A DNA stretch of 64,000 nt from Luidia sarsii (taxonomy: Eukaryota > Echinodermata > Asteroidea > Paxillosida > Luidiidae): the NCBI GenBank assembly GCA_949987565.1, contig OX465110.1, positions 1,398,233-1,462,232 of the forward strand, given 5' to 3'. The number at the start of each line of letters is the position of its first letter. The first letter of the stretch is position 1. The position numbers and the translations under genes were made by a program. The notes under the pieces were generated by a model, which was not told the DNA's origin, did no database searches, and saw only the letters and a list, made by a program, of their open reading frames with translations. Of the stretch, positions 1 to 19,214 are shown piece after piece.

Positions 1-984
1 AATCCCCGGTACCTAGATGATCGCAGGCACGGTCAACTGTATGGTCTATTTCAGTGTACTAACTCCTACAATAATCAGCTTTTAACTCGAGTATCTTTAT
101 TGAAAGAACCCAGTAATATATCTGTGACCTCAGATCTAGGCCCAGTGTAACCAAAATTCATAATCACAGCAATTAACCCAGGCTAGTGTCGTGAGTAGTG
201 GATATTTCCAGGTAGGCTTACATGTACCATGGAGTTAGAGGAGGTGTGTGATGTGCTAGCTGCATGATACCGGTTTTTGCAGAGTCACTAGGAAGCTGTG
301 CTAGCCGTGCACTAAAATGGACCATCGTGGTGAAAAGAAGATAATGACTTAGACTTAGAGCTTCTCAAAATATGATTAGACTAGGACTAGGACTAGGAGG
401 AGTTGCAGTGCTGTATGAAACCTTTGAAGTTGAGTTGAATTTTTCTTCAAATTAAATACTTGTGCACATTTGCATGGTTGTGATTGACTGTTACCCTTCC
501 TAACCGTAAGCCATTTTTTGACCATTGCGAGAAAAAAAGTGCAAAATAAGTCAGCAGCAGTATTAATTCTAGCAAAGTGTTAACTAAAGACACGCCCACT
601 TTTGTATTGTACAAAAATGCATGGACTTGTTTCTATTCTAACTAACTGCCGATCCTTGACCCTTGTCCCATCTCTAACTTGCTTCTAATCCATTAATCCA
701 GTAACCAGTCCTTGCTAAATTCCATGGAGAACAAACTCACAAAGCAAATCAGCGAAATTTTAACATATAAGAAAATAATGCAACCTGCACTCAAGTTAAA
801 TTCTATAGACTAACTTATATGCGCTGCAACTATGGTCTAAATCTTTGCTATCGCGCCATTCAGTAACCAGGTTGCCCAAATTCTAATTGAAAAAGTTCCA
901 TTTAAATGCTTCTGGCTGGTGCCCCCACCCCGGCAAAGACTAGCTGACTATTTGGGAAGGCCACCATCTAATTAACTTCTAAAG

Positions 985-1058
985 GGTTGGATAGCTCAGA
1001 TTGGAAGAGCGCCGGTACACAAAACCAGAGGTCTTAGGTTCAAGGCCCGTTCCAGTCA
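985..1058 (+). repeat. tRNA-like repeat (family 1)
   Basis: A-box-like TAGCTCAGATTGGAAGAGC and B-box-like GGTTCAAGGCC. The ends GGTTGGA and TTCCAGTC can pair as an acceptor stem. It is preceded by the family body (CCCCGGCAAAGACTAGCTGA, then GGCCACCATCTAA). Confidence 0.8.
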
Positions 1059-1603
1059 AAGTTCTTCCAAATTATTCCCAGTCTTTTTTTCTTTTTTTAA
1101 CTGAAGTAAGTTTCGGGATTTGCCTTGTCTGGGCCACTGTGGCAAAGGCAGTTTTGGGATCTATCTATAAACCATAAGTTGTTTTCCAACCAGGAAGCTG
1201 TTCTATGGCGATGTCATTGTTCACCTGTGAACGTAACAAGGGGCCAATTCCTGGGCCGTGAATGCACGACATGCACTGCCAACTCCGACAAGGAAATAAA
1301 GCTTTGTTCCTTGTCGGACTGGATGAACTCACCCATGCAGTGGTACCCTGCACCAGGTACCGGTAGTCATACAATACACAGCTTGATTGTGTAGAGATAT
1401 ACCTACATACAGTGTGTATGTCTACCACATATAGTGCAGAATTGGGTCCCCTTCCCCAAAGCTGGGATGAAAGGGATTTGCAAATCGTGTTGGCATTTAT
1501 TTCTAACCAAGGCGAAATACTATGGCAGTTAATGGTTAAATGCTTTTGGCTGGCACTCCAACCCCGGCAAAGACTACCGTATTTGGGAAGGCCTCTATCT
1601 AGG

Positions 1604-1689
1604 GGCTGGATAGCTCAGATGGTACAAGCACTAAAGTAGTACGCAAAACGAGAGTTTTGGATTGTGGGGTTAAAACCCTGGTCCAGTCA
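1604..1689 (+). repeat. tRNA-like repeat (family 1), with 5' body from ~1505
   Basis: GGCTGGATAGCTCAGATGGT start and TCCAGTC end, with body GCAGTTAATGGTTAAATGC before it. The B box is degraded by an insertion (GGGGTTAAAACCC). Confidence 0.75.
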
Positions 1690-2202
1690 AATTTGTCAAT
1701 GCCACATATAAAAATGAAGATACAGTATATGTAATACAAATTATTTTTTAATGATTTTTTTTTTCAAAAGTTCCCAGGAAGTTTTTCCTTTATTTGCTTG
1801 ACTTAAAGGGTCTGTGCAATAAATATCACAGTCAAGCTCACTTTCTGCTGTCATCTAGTGATCTGAAGTGTAAGCTTCTTTTTCTTAGTGGAGTCAGAAG
1901 TTGGTCATCTCTTTTACCTTTAAAAATAGTGAGGGCATTATGTCGGGAACCCACAGTTTAAAAAAACCCGTTATCTTTCAAGCTGCAAATGAATCCCTCT
2001 GGATTAGGTTTGATGAAAACCTCCTTCACTAAATGATTATGAAGCATACATTTTGGCAGTAAATAAACAGGTTTAGGGATAGGTCTTCAGGAAAAAAACA
2101 CAGAAATTTTCAGAAACTTTTGTACACAACCAAATTGTTGTATCCACAGCTTCAAATCTTACTTTGATCTTTACAGCATTCTCTGTCTTTTCTCCCCATT
2201 AG

Positions 2203-10930
<8,728 letters not shown>

Positions 10931-10970
10931 TGGGCCGGGCCCACATCACCAGAGGAGAGCAAGGGCACGG

Positions 10971-11159
10971 AGGTCAAGGGCAGCCAGGTCATAGGTCAAG
11001 AGGTCACTCAGGTCATAGGTCAAGAGGTCACAGGTCAAGAGGTCATACAAGTCAGCGGTCTTGAGGTCCCCCGGGGCAAAAGTCACGAGGTCACTCCGAG
11101 TGAAGATCGTGAGGTCAAGGAGGTCAAGGAGGTCAAGTTCAGGGATACCCTAGAGGTCA
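10971..11159 (+). repeat. AGGTCA half-site array in GPI 3' UTR
   Basis: About 14 exact AGGTCA hexamers in 189 bases. Spacings include one base (AGGTCATAGGTCA and AGGTCACAGGTCA), two (AGGTCAAGAGGTCA) and three (AGGTCAAGGAGGTCA). AGGTCA is the nuclear-receptor half-site. It may simply be a degenerate tandem repeat. Confidence 0.75.
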
Positions 11160-12314
11160 TTCCTCGGCCACGACAATTGAGACGTAGACATAGACAGAGG
11201 GCTGATACGTGCTTGCTCATCTGAGATGTGGGCGGGATGTTGTGGTGGTGTTTGTTTGTCTATTTATTTGTTTGTTTTTGTGTTTGTAGTTTGGTTGGTT
11301 CATTGGTATATTTTGTGTTTGCTTGTCAGTTAACCCATTTGTTTACTGTTAACTTACTTATTTGTTTATTTGCTCATTCATTGATATGTAAGAAGCAAGA
11401 TTTATTCCAACATTTGTTTTACTCAGCCTACATGTAATCAGTTTTTATTTACTCAGAATCTTAACATATAAGACTAATCAGACTCATTTAGCTTTGATTT
11501 AGTCTCATGCCTGCGCTTCGTTTTGCATGATTTAACCTATGTTATCAGCCAGGTTTTTTTCCTGTGCCATTTTGTTGTGGTTCAATCTGATTGTTCTGTG
11601 TCTTACGTTTGCCCTTCCCATTGATCATTGCCAGTGTCTAATTTCAACAAATTCTCAACTGATCTCATTGTTGCTTGTCTGTCTTCATTTTGTATTTATG
11701 TTTGCCGATGTCTTTTGTCCAAGATTATCTCACCACTTCAGCCCTCTTAGATTTCAGAGAGCACCGTATCCACTGCCCTGTTTCAATTTGATGGCAGAAA
11801 ATGTTTCGCCGTCTGCATTTTTGTGGACTTGACCTTTCTGGCCTCATGAGGGCGCTGCTTAGATTCCAAATGTGGGCATACATGTAGAAACATACACACA
11901 TTAAGTTTACCTGTCATGTAATAGTTTGAATCATAATGTGACAAATATTGGTGTGAATTGGGGCGTAATTTAGAGCACAACTTGGATGTGTGGCGCCCTC
12001 ATCAGATTAAATCCTCTGCTCCTTGTATCTCTCTCATTCCTCCTTGCCTCTGACCTGGTTGCCCTTGACTACGACCTTGAAGTCTCCCATCAAATTATTC
12101 ACTGTTTTCCCACCCTGAAAGTACTTCATAGAGAAAACGCCCTATTTTTTTATATAGAAAGAAAGAATAGCACAAAATTAGTATATCAAGGTATTGAAGA
12201 AGAGTAGTTATAGAAAGCTAGCGTTATATTTCTATATTAAATGCCCAAGGTGAATTTGGCTATAAGCATGTGAAATCAAGACAGGTGATTGGATTATGGA
12301 TAAAATAGTTTATA

Positions 12315-12615
12315 TAAAATTTATGAAAAGTGGATGCAGCTTTTTCAAAACTGTGATCCCTGAGCTGCTGTAGCCAGGTTTACAACTAATTATTTGCATC
12401 TGAATGAAAATTGGGGCATAATTCCTGGAGATATACGGCAGTTAATGGTTGAATTGCTTCTGACTGGCACCTCCACCCAGGCAAAGACTAGTTGACTATT
12501 AGGGAGGCCACCATCTAAAGGCTGGATAGCTCAGATGGTAAGAGCACTGGTATGTCAATCCAGAGGTCTCGGGTTCAAATCCTGGTCCAGTCAAAGTTTT
12601 CTTTGCCATATTTCA
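12315..12615 (+). repeat. tRNA-like repeat (family 1), best full copy, in GPI 3' UTR
   Basis: Body from GTGGATGCAGCTTTTTCAA to GGCCACCATCTAAA, then an intact cloverleaf-like part at 12520-12593. The acceptor stem GGCTGGA/TCCAGTC pairs over 7 bp, the D arm is GCTC...GAGC, and the B box is GGTTCAAATCC. The anticodon stem CTGG/CCAG leaves a loop in which GTC could sit as anticodon (Asp-like). It is in a multi-copy repeat, so not called as a functional tRNA gene. Confidence 0.85.
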
Positions 12616-13248
12616 GTTTATAAAAAAAAAATAGAAATGTAATGGGTGTACTGTTTTGGTCAAACTCTGTACCTTACTATTTGTTCCTTTCCCTGCTGTT
12701 GTCAATTCTGTGCTTATAGGTAGTGTAGGTTGTAGGCTTGAACTCCGCCATAGCAACCTTGAATCCCCTCTGTTGCCATGGTGAACAAAGCCTGCTCTTT
12801 CCAATGCTCCTAATTCTGTTGATTGGCACTTTGTCAGCCAGTGAATATGCATGCCAATGATAATGGCAATACTGATCGATAGGCCCCTCTTTTCGTTTGT
12901 GAAGGGGCTTTAGTTGATCAACTGAACAAAACCTTGAGAATAACCCAGCATTGACAATTTGAAGAGACAAAGTTTAGCTTAATGCTGTGCAACAGTTTTG
13001 TGCAATTCTCTCCTGCTCTTTCCCCTTTTATTGGTTAAAACTTTCCTGGCTTTGAATATGAAATGTGTGAACTACTTGTGCTATATTTTATAGGTGACAA
13101 AAAAGAAGAAAAAAAAATCATTTGTGGGAATATTTAACCATTCTACAACTTTCTTGTGTAATCGGGTTAATGTGTATACTGATGCAGATTCTTCCTAGTT
13201 ATATTGTGGCTTTTTGCAATGAATTTCCTTAAATTTACTGATGAACTC

Positions 13249-13254
13249 AATAAA
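13249..13254 (+). promoter_or_regulatory. Poly(A) signal AATAAA, probable GPI 3' end
   Basis: Canonical hexamer in an AT-rich context about 2.3 kb after the GPI stop. A repeat fragment of the GATCCTAGCAGG family follows within 100 bases, as expected beyond the transcript end. Confidence 0.6.
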
Positions 13255-13589
13255 ATTGGTGAAAAACAAAGATATAAAATGCAAAGTTTGAGATCGTTTT
13301 CTTTTACTTTGCCTTAATTGAGGAAAGGTCCTTCTAGGATCAAAATGTCAGACCCTTCAAATTGTTCTCTTTGATGCCAGACCTTTGAGAAACATCGGGC
13401 TCTCCTCATTTTTAACAATATATTATTAATCTCAAAATAATGGGCCTGACGCTTTGATCCTATATACAGAATATTCCTAATATCAATTAACCTTATAGTA
13501 ATAGGAGAGACCTCAAAAGAAGTAATGGAATATGAAATGGAATATGAATCAAAGCCAAAATGAAAACTCGGAGACAGCAGAGTGATAAC

Positions 13590-13606
13590 TTTATTATCAT
13601 TTTATT
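13590..13606 (-). promoter_or_regulatory. Tandem AATAAA signals, distal poly(A) candidate for the NACHT-WD gene
   Basis: On the - strand the sequence reads GTAATAAAATGATAATAAAG: two AATAAA hexamers 11 bases apart. They lie about 340 bases from the GPI poly(A) signal on the other strand, suggesting the two transcripts nearly meet. Nearer candidates exist at 18617-18622 and ~17748. Confidence 0.4.
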
Positions 13607-14249
13607 ACACATAAAATGAACACACGGCATACAGCTATGTCTAGCAAATGCACGTACACGACGCGCACATCATAACGTCAACACTGATGTCAACTGTCAT
13701 ATAGTTTGATTTTTTAAATTTATTTTTTTTTCTTTTAAAAGTTTCGGAATGTTTTAGCTTTATTATTATTTTTTTGTTAATCAGCGAAAAGGAGAGGTGT
13801 TACGGACACACGACTGAGACAGACTTGATTGAGACAACGTACACAGCAAAAATACCCACTCCACCCTCTTTACCAGAGGGCGGAATGGAGAGAGGATCTA
13901 AGTCTAGCTCTTTTGGAACATCACAGGCTTTTTAAGCGATGCTAATTTTCGTCTGGTGTCTGCCACAAGGGACAATGCTTGCTTAACACGGGGCCAGACT
14001 GCTCCCCCCATAAAAAGTTAGATGCCCCGCCCTCTTTCATTAACACTATGGCATGTCAAAGGTCATTCAAGGCCAGGGAATGACCTCTGACCACTACCAA
14101 TTCACCCTTACAATCTATCATGACCACACCCTGGTTACCATGGTGAGTGCTCCATGCTAACCGATGCCATGATGCCTACTGCTCACCCCTGCCCTTTGAC
14201 CCCTGCCATGGCAATCATCACAAACCCTTGAGGGAAAGCATTATGACCA

Positions 14250-14420
14250 AACATGGCAACCATTTTGCCTCTCACCATGGCAACCACTGAGACCACTCAC
14301 CATGGCAACCATTGTGACCCCTCACCATGGCAACCATTTTGACCCCTCACCATGGCAACTATTTTGACCCCTCACCATGGCAACCATTTTGACCCCCGCC
14401 ACGGCAACCACAGTAACCCA
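14250..14420 (+). repeat. ~24-bp tandem repeat CCTCACCATGGCAACCATTT
   Basis: About six imperfect copies of CACCATGGCAACCATTTTGA with variation in the last bases. Confidence 0.85.
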
Positions 14421-16868
14421 ACAATGCATGAGACGACACGGCAGTAGCGACAAGACTCACAGCTTGCTCCAGCACAATCCCACAACCCCCCCCGAGTAAC
14501 GATGAAAATGGTTTAACATCACTGAATGGTCAAGAAACAGAGTCCAGGTGACCTCCATTATGGATTGAAGCATTTGCACCACGAGGAGGTTATTGCGGAT
14601 AGAAGTAGACCCACCTGACAGGACTTAAGCAGAAGGCAAAAGCCTCTCTCAGAATCTGCATAACCCAACATTGGGCAAGACATTGGAGAGACAAAGGGGG
14701 TTGGCCAGAGTCTGAGCTAGTCAAAATACGTCTACATCTACGCTTTAAGAATGAAAAACCAAAGGGATCCAATGACTTTGGAGTGATTCCAGCCCACTAC
14801 TTCCCAAACCTGCTGTATTGTTAGCGCTGTACATTTCATATTAACCCTGACCATCGGGATGCAAGTCTACGCAGATAACCTTTGACATGACGAGAAAGCA
14901 CAGGACACCACGAGGTGCCAGCATAACATTCACGGTTTGAGAGTGGCCACCAATTTCATCATAGAGCGACTTAAGCACCAAAATGTGCTTAAGCTCGAAA
15001 AGTTGTGATTGCCAACCCAAACTTCTCTTTTGTTTCATGCTAAGCAAAGATTATGAGTCTAGAACAGTTATCACCACATTGCAATGTGCTTTGTAATCCT
15101 GTTGACACAAGGGAGAACTCTTGTGCTTAGCAGATTTTCACGCTTAAGCGGCTCTTTGAAATTGGGCCTAAATTGTTCTGGTGCGGCTCATAGGTATTGC
15201 TATGGCTCATGCACTGTGCACTGCCTCAGTATGGTAAGATGCCATAGCCATAGCATTGTATCAAGCCTGAATTTCAACCTCAGTATCTGTACATCATTAG
15301 TGGGAGCAGGGCACCGGTTTACCAATAGAAATTATATCCTCACTGGTACCCAGCACCCCTCCTGATTACTTAAGCACTGTGAGTGTCCATCCTACACATG
15401 TAGATGTAGATGTAGACATGTAAGGTTGGATTTCAGATGCCAAATGCCATCACTGAGGATGTGAGCTGCCCACCAAAATCCTACCAAAATCCTACCAAGA
15501 TTTGCCCCTAGTACTGTCCTCCAACAACTCTGACCAACTACACCCGAAGAAAAAAAGGTAGTCAAATCCATTTATTCGTTATTATTACTTTTTTTTTGTC
15601 AAACAACTTATACACATAGTCTGGTTGCAGAGAAGTCACATCCTCATATTACACCGTTTAAATTTGGCATTACAGTCCATGTAAAAAGTACACACAAGAC
15701 AGTGTCATTGTACATTGTTAATGAATTAACCTTATTAACATTTAAAAACAAAAGAGAGAAAGAAATGTATCATTTCTTAGCACATTCTTGGACTTTTGTT
15801 TGTTCGCAAGCATTGAGAAGAATTAGGATGAACAGGTTGACTTTTTTTTCAATGATCAACAGGGTTTAAGGGAGGGAGGAACGATTGTCTTAGACATGAT
15901 AGTGAGTTCCGTTTTTCTTCACGAACTTGGCAATCCAGCACTTTCAAACTTGATTAACTCTAGGCTTTCCTTTAGGCTAAGTGGGCGGGGGGGGGGGGGG
16001 GGGGGCGATTATCAACAAGGACCAAATTGTTTGAACTCTACACGGCCTGACCGCATCACCATTTACCGCTGCGTGGCTACGAGTCTCACAGATTTTGGGT
16101 CACAAGAATTTTTTTTCGCTTTATCTTTATAGACCCAATGCTGGTCGTGAGTCGTGAGTTGCACCTTTAAACTTCTTCACCTGAGGTAGACATTGAGGTT
16201 TTGTATTGTTTTTATTTTAATTTTTTCATCTTGGAGGATCCTGAATTGCAAAGTGTTCAAACATTAAGAATAGTACCTGTAGTTTAGGAATAATCACAGA
16301 CAATTGAACACAGCTCACTTTACCCGATATTCGTCCTGAAATTGTAAAGTACTTTCTCGGTTGATCAAAATACCTGCTTTTGTCCGCAGACGCGTACTTG
16401 GACCGGACAGACAAACACGATAAGTGACCTCTGTTTTGAGATAATTTGGGGATGGCCTGTGCTTGGCCAAGATCTTTTTGCTGAGAGAACCGGGGTCTTG
16501 AAGTCAAGGGTGGTTCTAATTGAGGGAGTGCTTGGAATTATCTCGTAATGGCTACAATAACTTTCACTTTAGAAGTCGTTTCTAAAAGTTAGTGAGCTCG
16601 ATGCCTCAATCTGAGTAGGACCTTTTTTTTTCAAAGGCAGAAAACTGTTCTAAAGAGTTTGATACTGACTGAGGACACATAGAACAGAGAGGAACTGGTT
16701 TCACTTTTAAGCCCACACGAGAGATCACATTCCTCCAGGAAGCTTGGTTTAGGGAACTTTGAGACAAAGTGGCCCCTTGTTGAGGCAGCGGGGTATCCAT
16801 TGTTACATGTGACGTGAATGTAGGCCGACAAGACTTGATGGCTATGCATGATAGACATACTGATGATG

Positions 16869-17140
16869 AGGTTTGTGGTGACACCAATGTAAAGGTGCTT
16901 TTTTGTGAGCGAGTGGTTCTGAAAAATAAAAAACCCAGAGGGTTTCGCTCGACGTTTCAAACGGCGTGCTCTGTAGCAGCTCTGAGAACTTAAATCCAGC
17001 ACCAACATGACAACGGCACTTTTTCTCCTGAAGACGGACAGAGCATTGTTTGAAATGTCAAGTGAAACCATTTTCTTTTTCCAGAAACACACTCACTCCC
17101 CCAAAAAGGCAGCCTTTACATGGTGTCACTGCAAACCTCC
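16869..17140. repeat. Family 4 element, ~270 bp with TIRs
   Basis: Ends GAGGTTTGTGGTGACACCA and TGGTGTCACTGCAAACCTC. The interior carries CTGAAGA-C-GGACAGAGCATTGTTT-GAAATGTC at 17028-17059. Confidence 0.75.
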
Positions 17141-18536
17141 CCACAACGACTGAAGATCGAGTTGAATTAAATTGGCCAATTCCATCCCATTTGAAGAAGA
17201 GTTTCTGAACAGAGGTCACAGTTCTTGGCACAAGACCCGACTGGTCACACGGACAGAGTAGGCGGACCACGGCTACGCTTGCATTTAGCGCAAGGCACGG
17301 CATCGAGACACCGCCGATTCTAAAATAGGCTGGTGCCTGCTCGGTCTCGTCTCCCACTGAACGGCAATCCCTACCATGCCTTCTGGGAAACAGACCAAGA
17401 TGGCCGAAACAAACCCGACACAAGAGAACATCCCCCAAGAGGAAGGGAACGGAGACAAATAGGAACGAGAAAAAAAAAGTACTGGCTTTAAATCACAACT
17501 TTAGTACTCCCCTTCGAGGAAAAGAGACTAGAAGAATGAGGAAAGCAGACAAGACCATATTTAGCCCGGCATCAAACCTTCAATGGTCACCACACACGCG
17601 CTTTATACCCATTTTTTTTTCTTACAGTGTTATTTTTTGTAAAAACATTGTCACTTGGCAGCATCTAGTATAATACAGAAATAATGTCCATTGAAAAAAG
17701 GTCTCTACCTACATGTACATTGCTTGTAACATTCGTTTTAAATATCTATTTATTTACACGATGGAGTACTACGGTATATAGCTACCCACTACAAATGCTA
17801 GGATTTGTATAGTACATCTAAGCTCATCCGATCCCAAAAAATTGAAAACCAGAAAAAAACTTTAAAAATACACCCATGCTAAAATTGATAAATTTCTGAA
17901 TCTGATCAACGAGATGTTTTTAAATTTTTTTTTTTTAGGATACACGTATCACAAACCTTGACTATATTTAATGTCATTATTATTATTTATTATTATTATT
18001 ATTTATTATTATTTTTATTTTTTTAAAATTTGTAGTACTATTACTATACGAATCGGATCAGGCATGGCCACAGTATGACTGCCATTTTTTCCGCTAGTAC
18101 CTATCCACGACAATTTCCGTAATTCAGACGAGAAAAAAATGACCGAGGGAGCGATAGGGCTCGGGCCTTCCCTGGGAGCTCTGGGAGAGGATGAGACGAG
18201 GGGAAAAGATCCGAGAGAGAGAGAGGGGAAAGAGGGAGAGGACAGTCCCTCTGAACTTGGCGAGAGACACTTCTCCCGAAACGCTTAGTTCACTGAGAGC
18301 ACTCCTCTGAATTCCCTCGAACTCTTTCTCTCTGATCACTTCCAGCGCCCTCCTCATCTAGAGCCAATCACATCACTGATTTCTAAGACATGATCCGCTT
18401 TATGTGTTGCTCACAACTCCTCGCAATCGCCCCACGATAAAAAGATCTTTGCTTGGCAGGAATCTGGAGAGCCCAGTCTCTTCATCCTCCTGAGAGGCAG
18501 CGTGCCACTTACATATGTTTCTTTGTTGTTTTTTAG

Positions 18537-18601
18537 GTTGAAATCAGTACCCATGAAGAACGTCTGATGGAGCCTTCATTTCTGATTGACCATAGAGACA
18601 G
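18537..18601 (+). other. Exon-like segment on the + strand
   Basis: 65 bases between a good acceptor (TTGTTTTTTAG) and a consensus donor (CAG/GTAAGA). One frame is open: VEISTHEERLMEPSFLIDHR. It lies antisense to the region downstream of the NACHT-WD stop. No family was recognised; it may be chance. Confidence 0.2.
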
Positions 18602-18616
18602 GTAAGATGGTAAGAT

Positions 18617-18622
18617 TTTATT
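18617..18622 (-). promoter_or_regulatory. Proximal AATAAA on the - strand
   Basis: The hexamer lies about 380 bases after the NACHT-WD stop codon and is the nearest candidate poly(A) signal for that gene. Confidence 0.35.
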
Positions 18623-18717
18623 TTAGGGGAGAGGGGGCAAATATCTCACTTGGGCCGACCGACTTTCAACACAGCGAAGAATGACTGAGGAGGGGGTGAA
18701 CGTCGGAAGGAGTGATA

Positions 18718-18970
18718 GAGCGATTGATTGATTGATTGATTGAGCGATTGATTGATTGATTGATCGATCGAGTGATTGACTGATTGAGTGATTGTTTGAG
18801 TGATTAATTGATTGATTGATTGATCGAGCGATTGCTTGATTGAGTGATTGATTGCATGATTGATTGCATGATTGATTGATTGCTTGATTGAGTGATTGAT
18901 TGAGTGATTGATTAAGTGATTGCTTGATTGCTTGAGTGATTGATTGAATGAATGATTGATTGATTGATAG
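18718..18970 (+). repeat. (GATT)n tetranucleotide tract
   Basis: About 250 bases of GATT with GAGT and GCTT variants, ending ~30 bases from the NACHT-WD stop codon. Confidence 0.95.
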
Positions 18971-18999
18971 AGCGGCTGAGCGGCTGAGTGACCGACGAG

Positions 19000-19214
19000 C
19001 TAGGCCACGTTGGTCATGTCAAACTCGTTGCCAGCCAGCGAGGCGTCTCCGAAGGCCTTCTTGCCTTCCCTCGTGGTGTCCAGGTCCTTGGAGCGCAGCC
19101 AGAGGGTGATGACGGAGGCCTGGCCAGGCTGACCTATGACCGCACAGTCCCCGCTGGCTGAGATCTGGCAGCAACTGATGGGAAAGTCCGGCGTGAACGT
19201 AGCGATGCCCACAC
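19000..19214 (-). CDS. NACHT-WD gene terminal exon
   Basis: Acceptor TTTCAG. It encodes [20 protein letters not shown], then [12 protein letters not shown] as a last propeller strand, and ends EFDMTNVA with TAG at 19002-19000. The tail after the last blade is short compared with vertebrate NWD2. Confidence 0.92.

Larger units (their letters stand above)
1..2202 (+). other. Upstream GPI intron or flank, no exon recognised
   Basis: AT-rich sequence with two tRNA-like repeat copies (985-1058 and 1604-1689). No segment matches the missing first ~40 residues of GPI. Probably intron 1 of GPI, because the exon at 2203 needs an upstream coding partner. Confidence 0.5.
10931..13270 (+). other. GPI: GPI 3' untranslated region (inferred)
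   Basis: Non-coding sequence between the GPI stop and an AATAAA at 13249-13254. It begins with an AGGTCA-rich block, turns AT-rich, and contains a full ~280-bp tRNA-like repeat at 12315-12615. The extent is inferred from the poly(A) signal; no transcript was seen. Confidence 0.65.
13607..18999 (-). other. Probable 3' UTR / downstream region of the NACHT-WD gene
   Basis: 5.4 kb without a credible reading frame. It contains a CATGGCAACCATTTTGACC-type repeat, a G20 homopolymer at ~15988-16006, a foldback element at 16869-17140 and a (GATT)n tract at the stop codon. How much is transcribed depends on which poly(A) signal is used. Confidence 0.35.

Noticed and set aside
12520..12593. Functional tRNA-Asp gene
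   Set aside because: The cloverleaf is present but belongs to a dispersed repeat with about eleven copies in this window and different anticodon regions.
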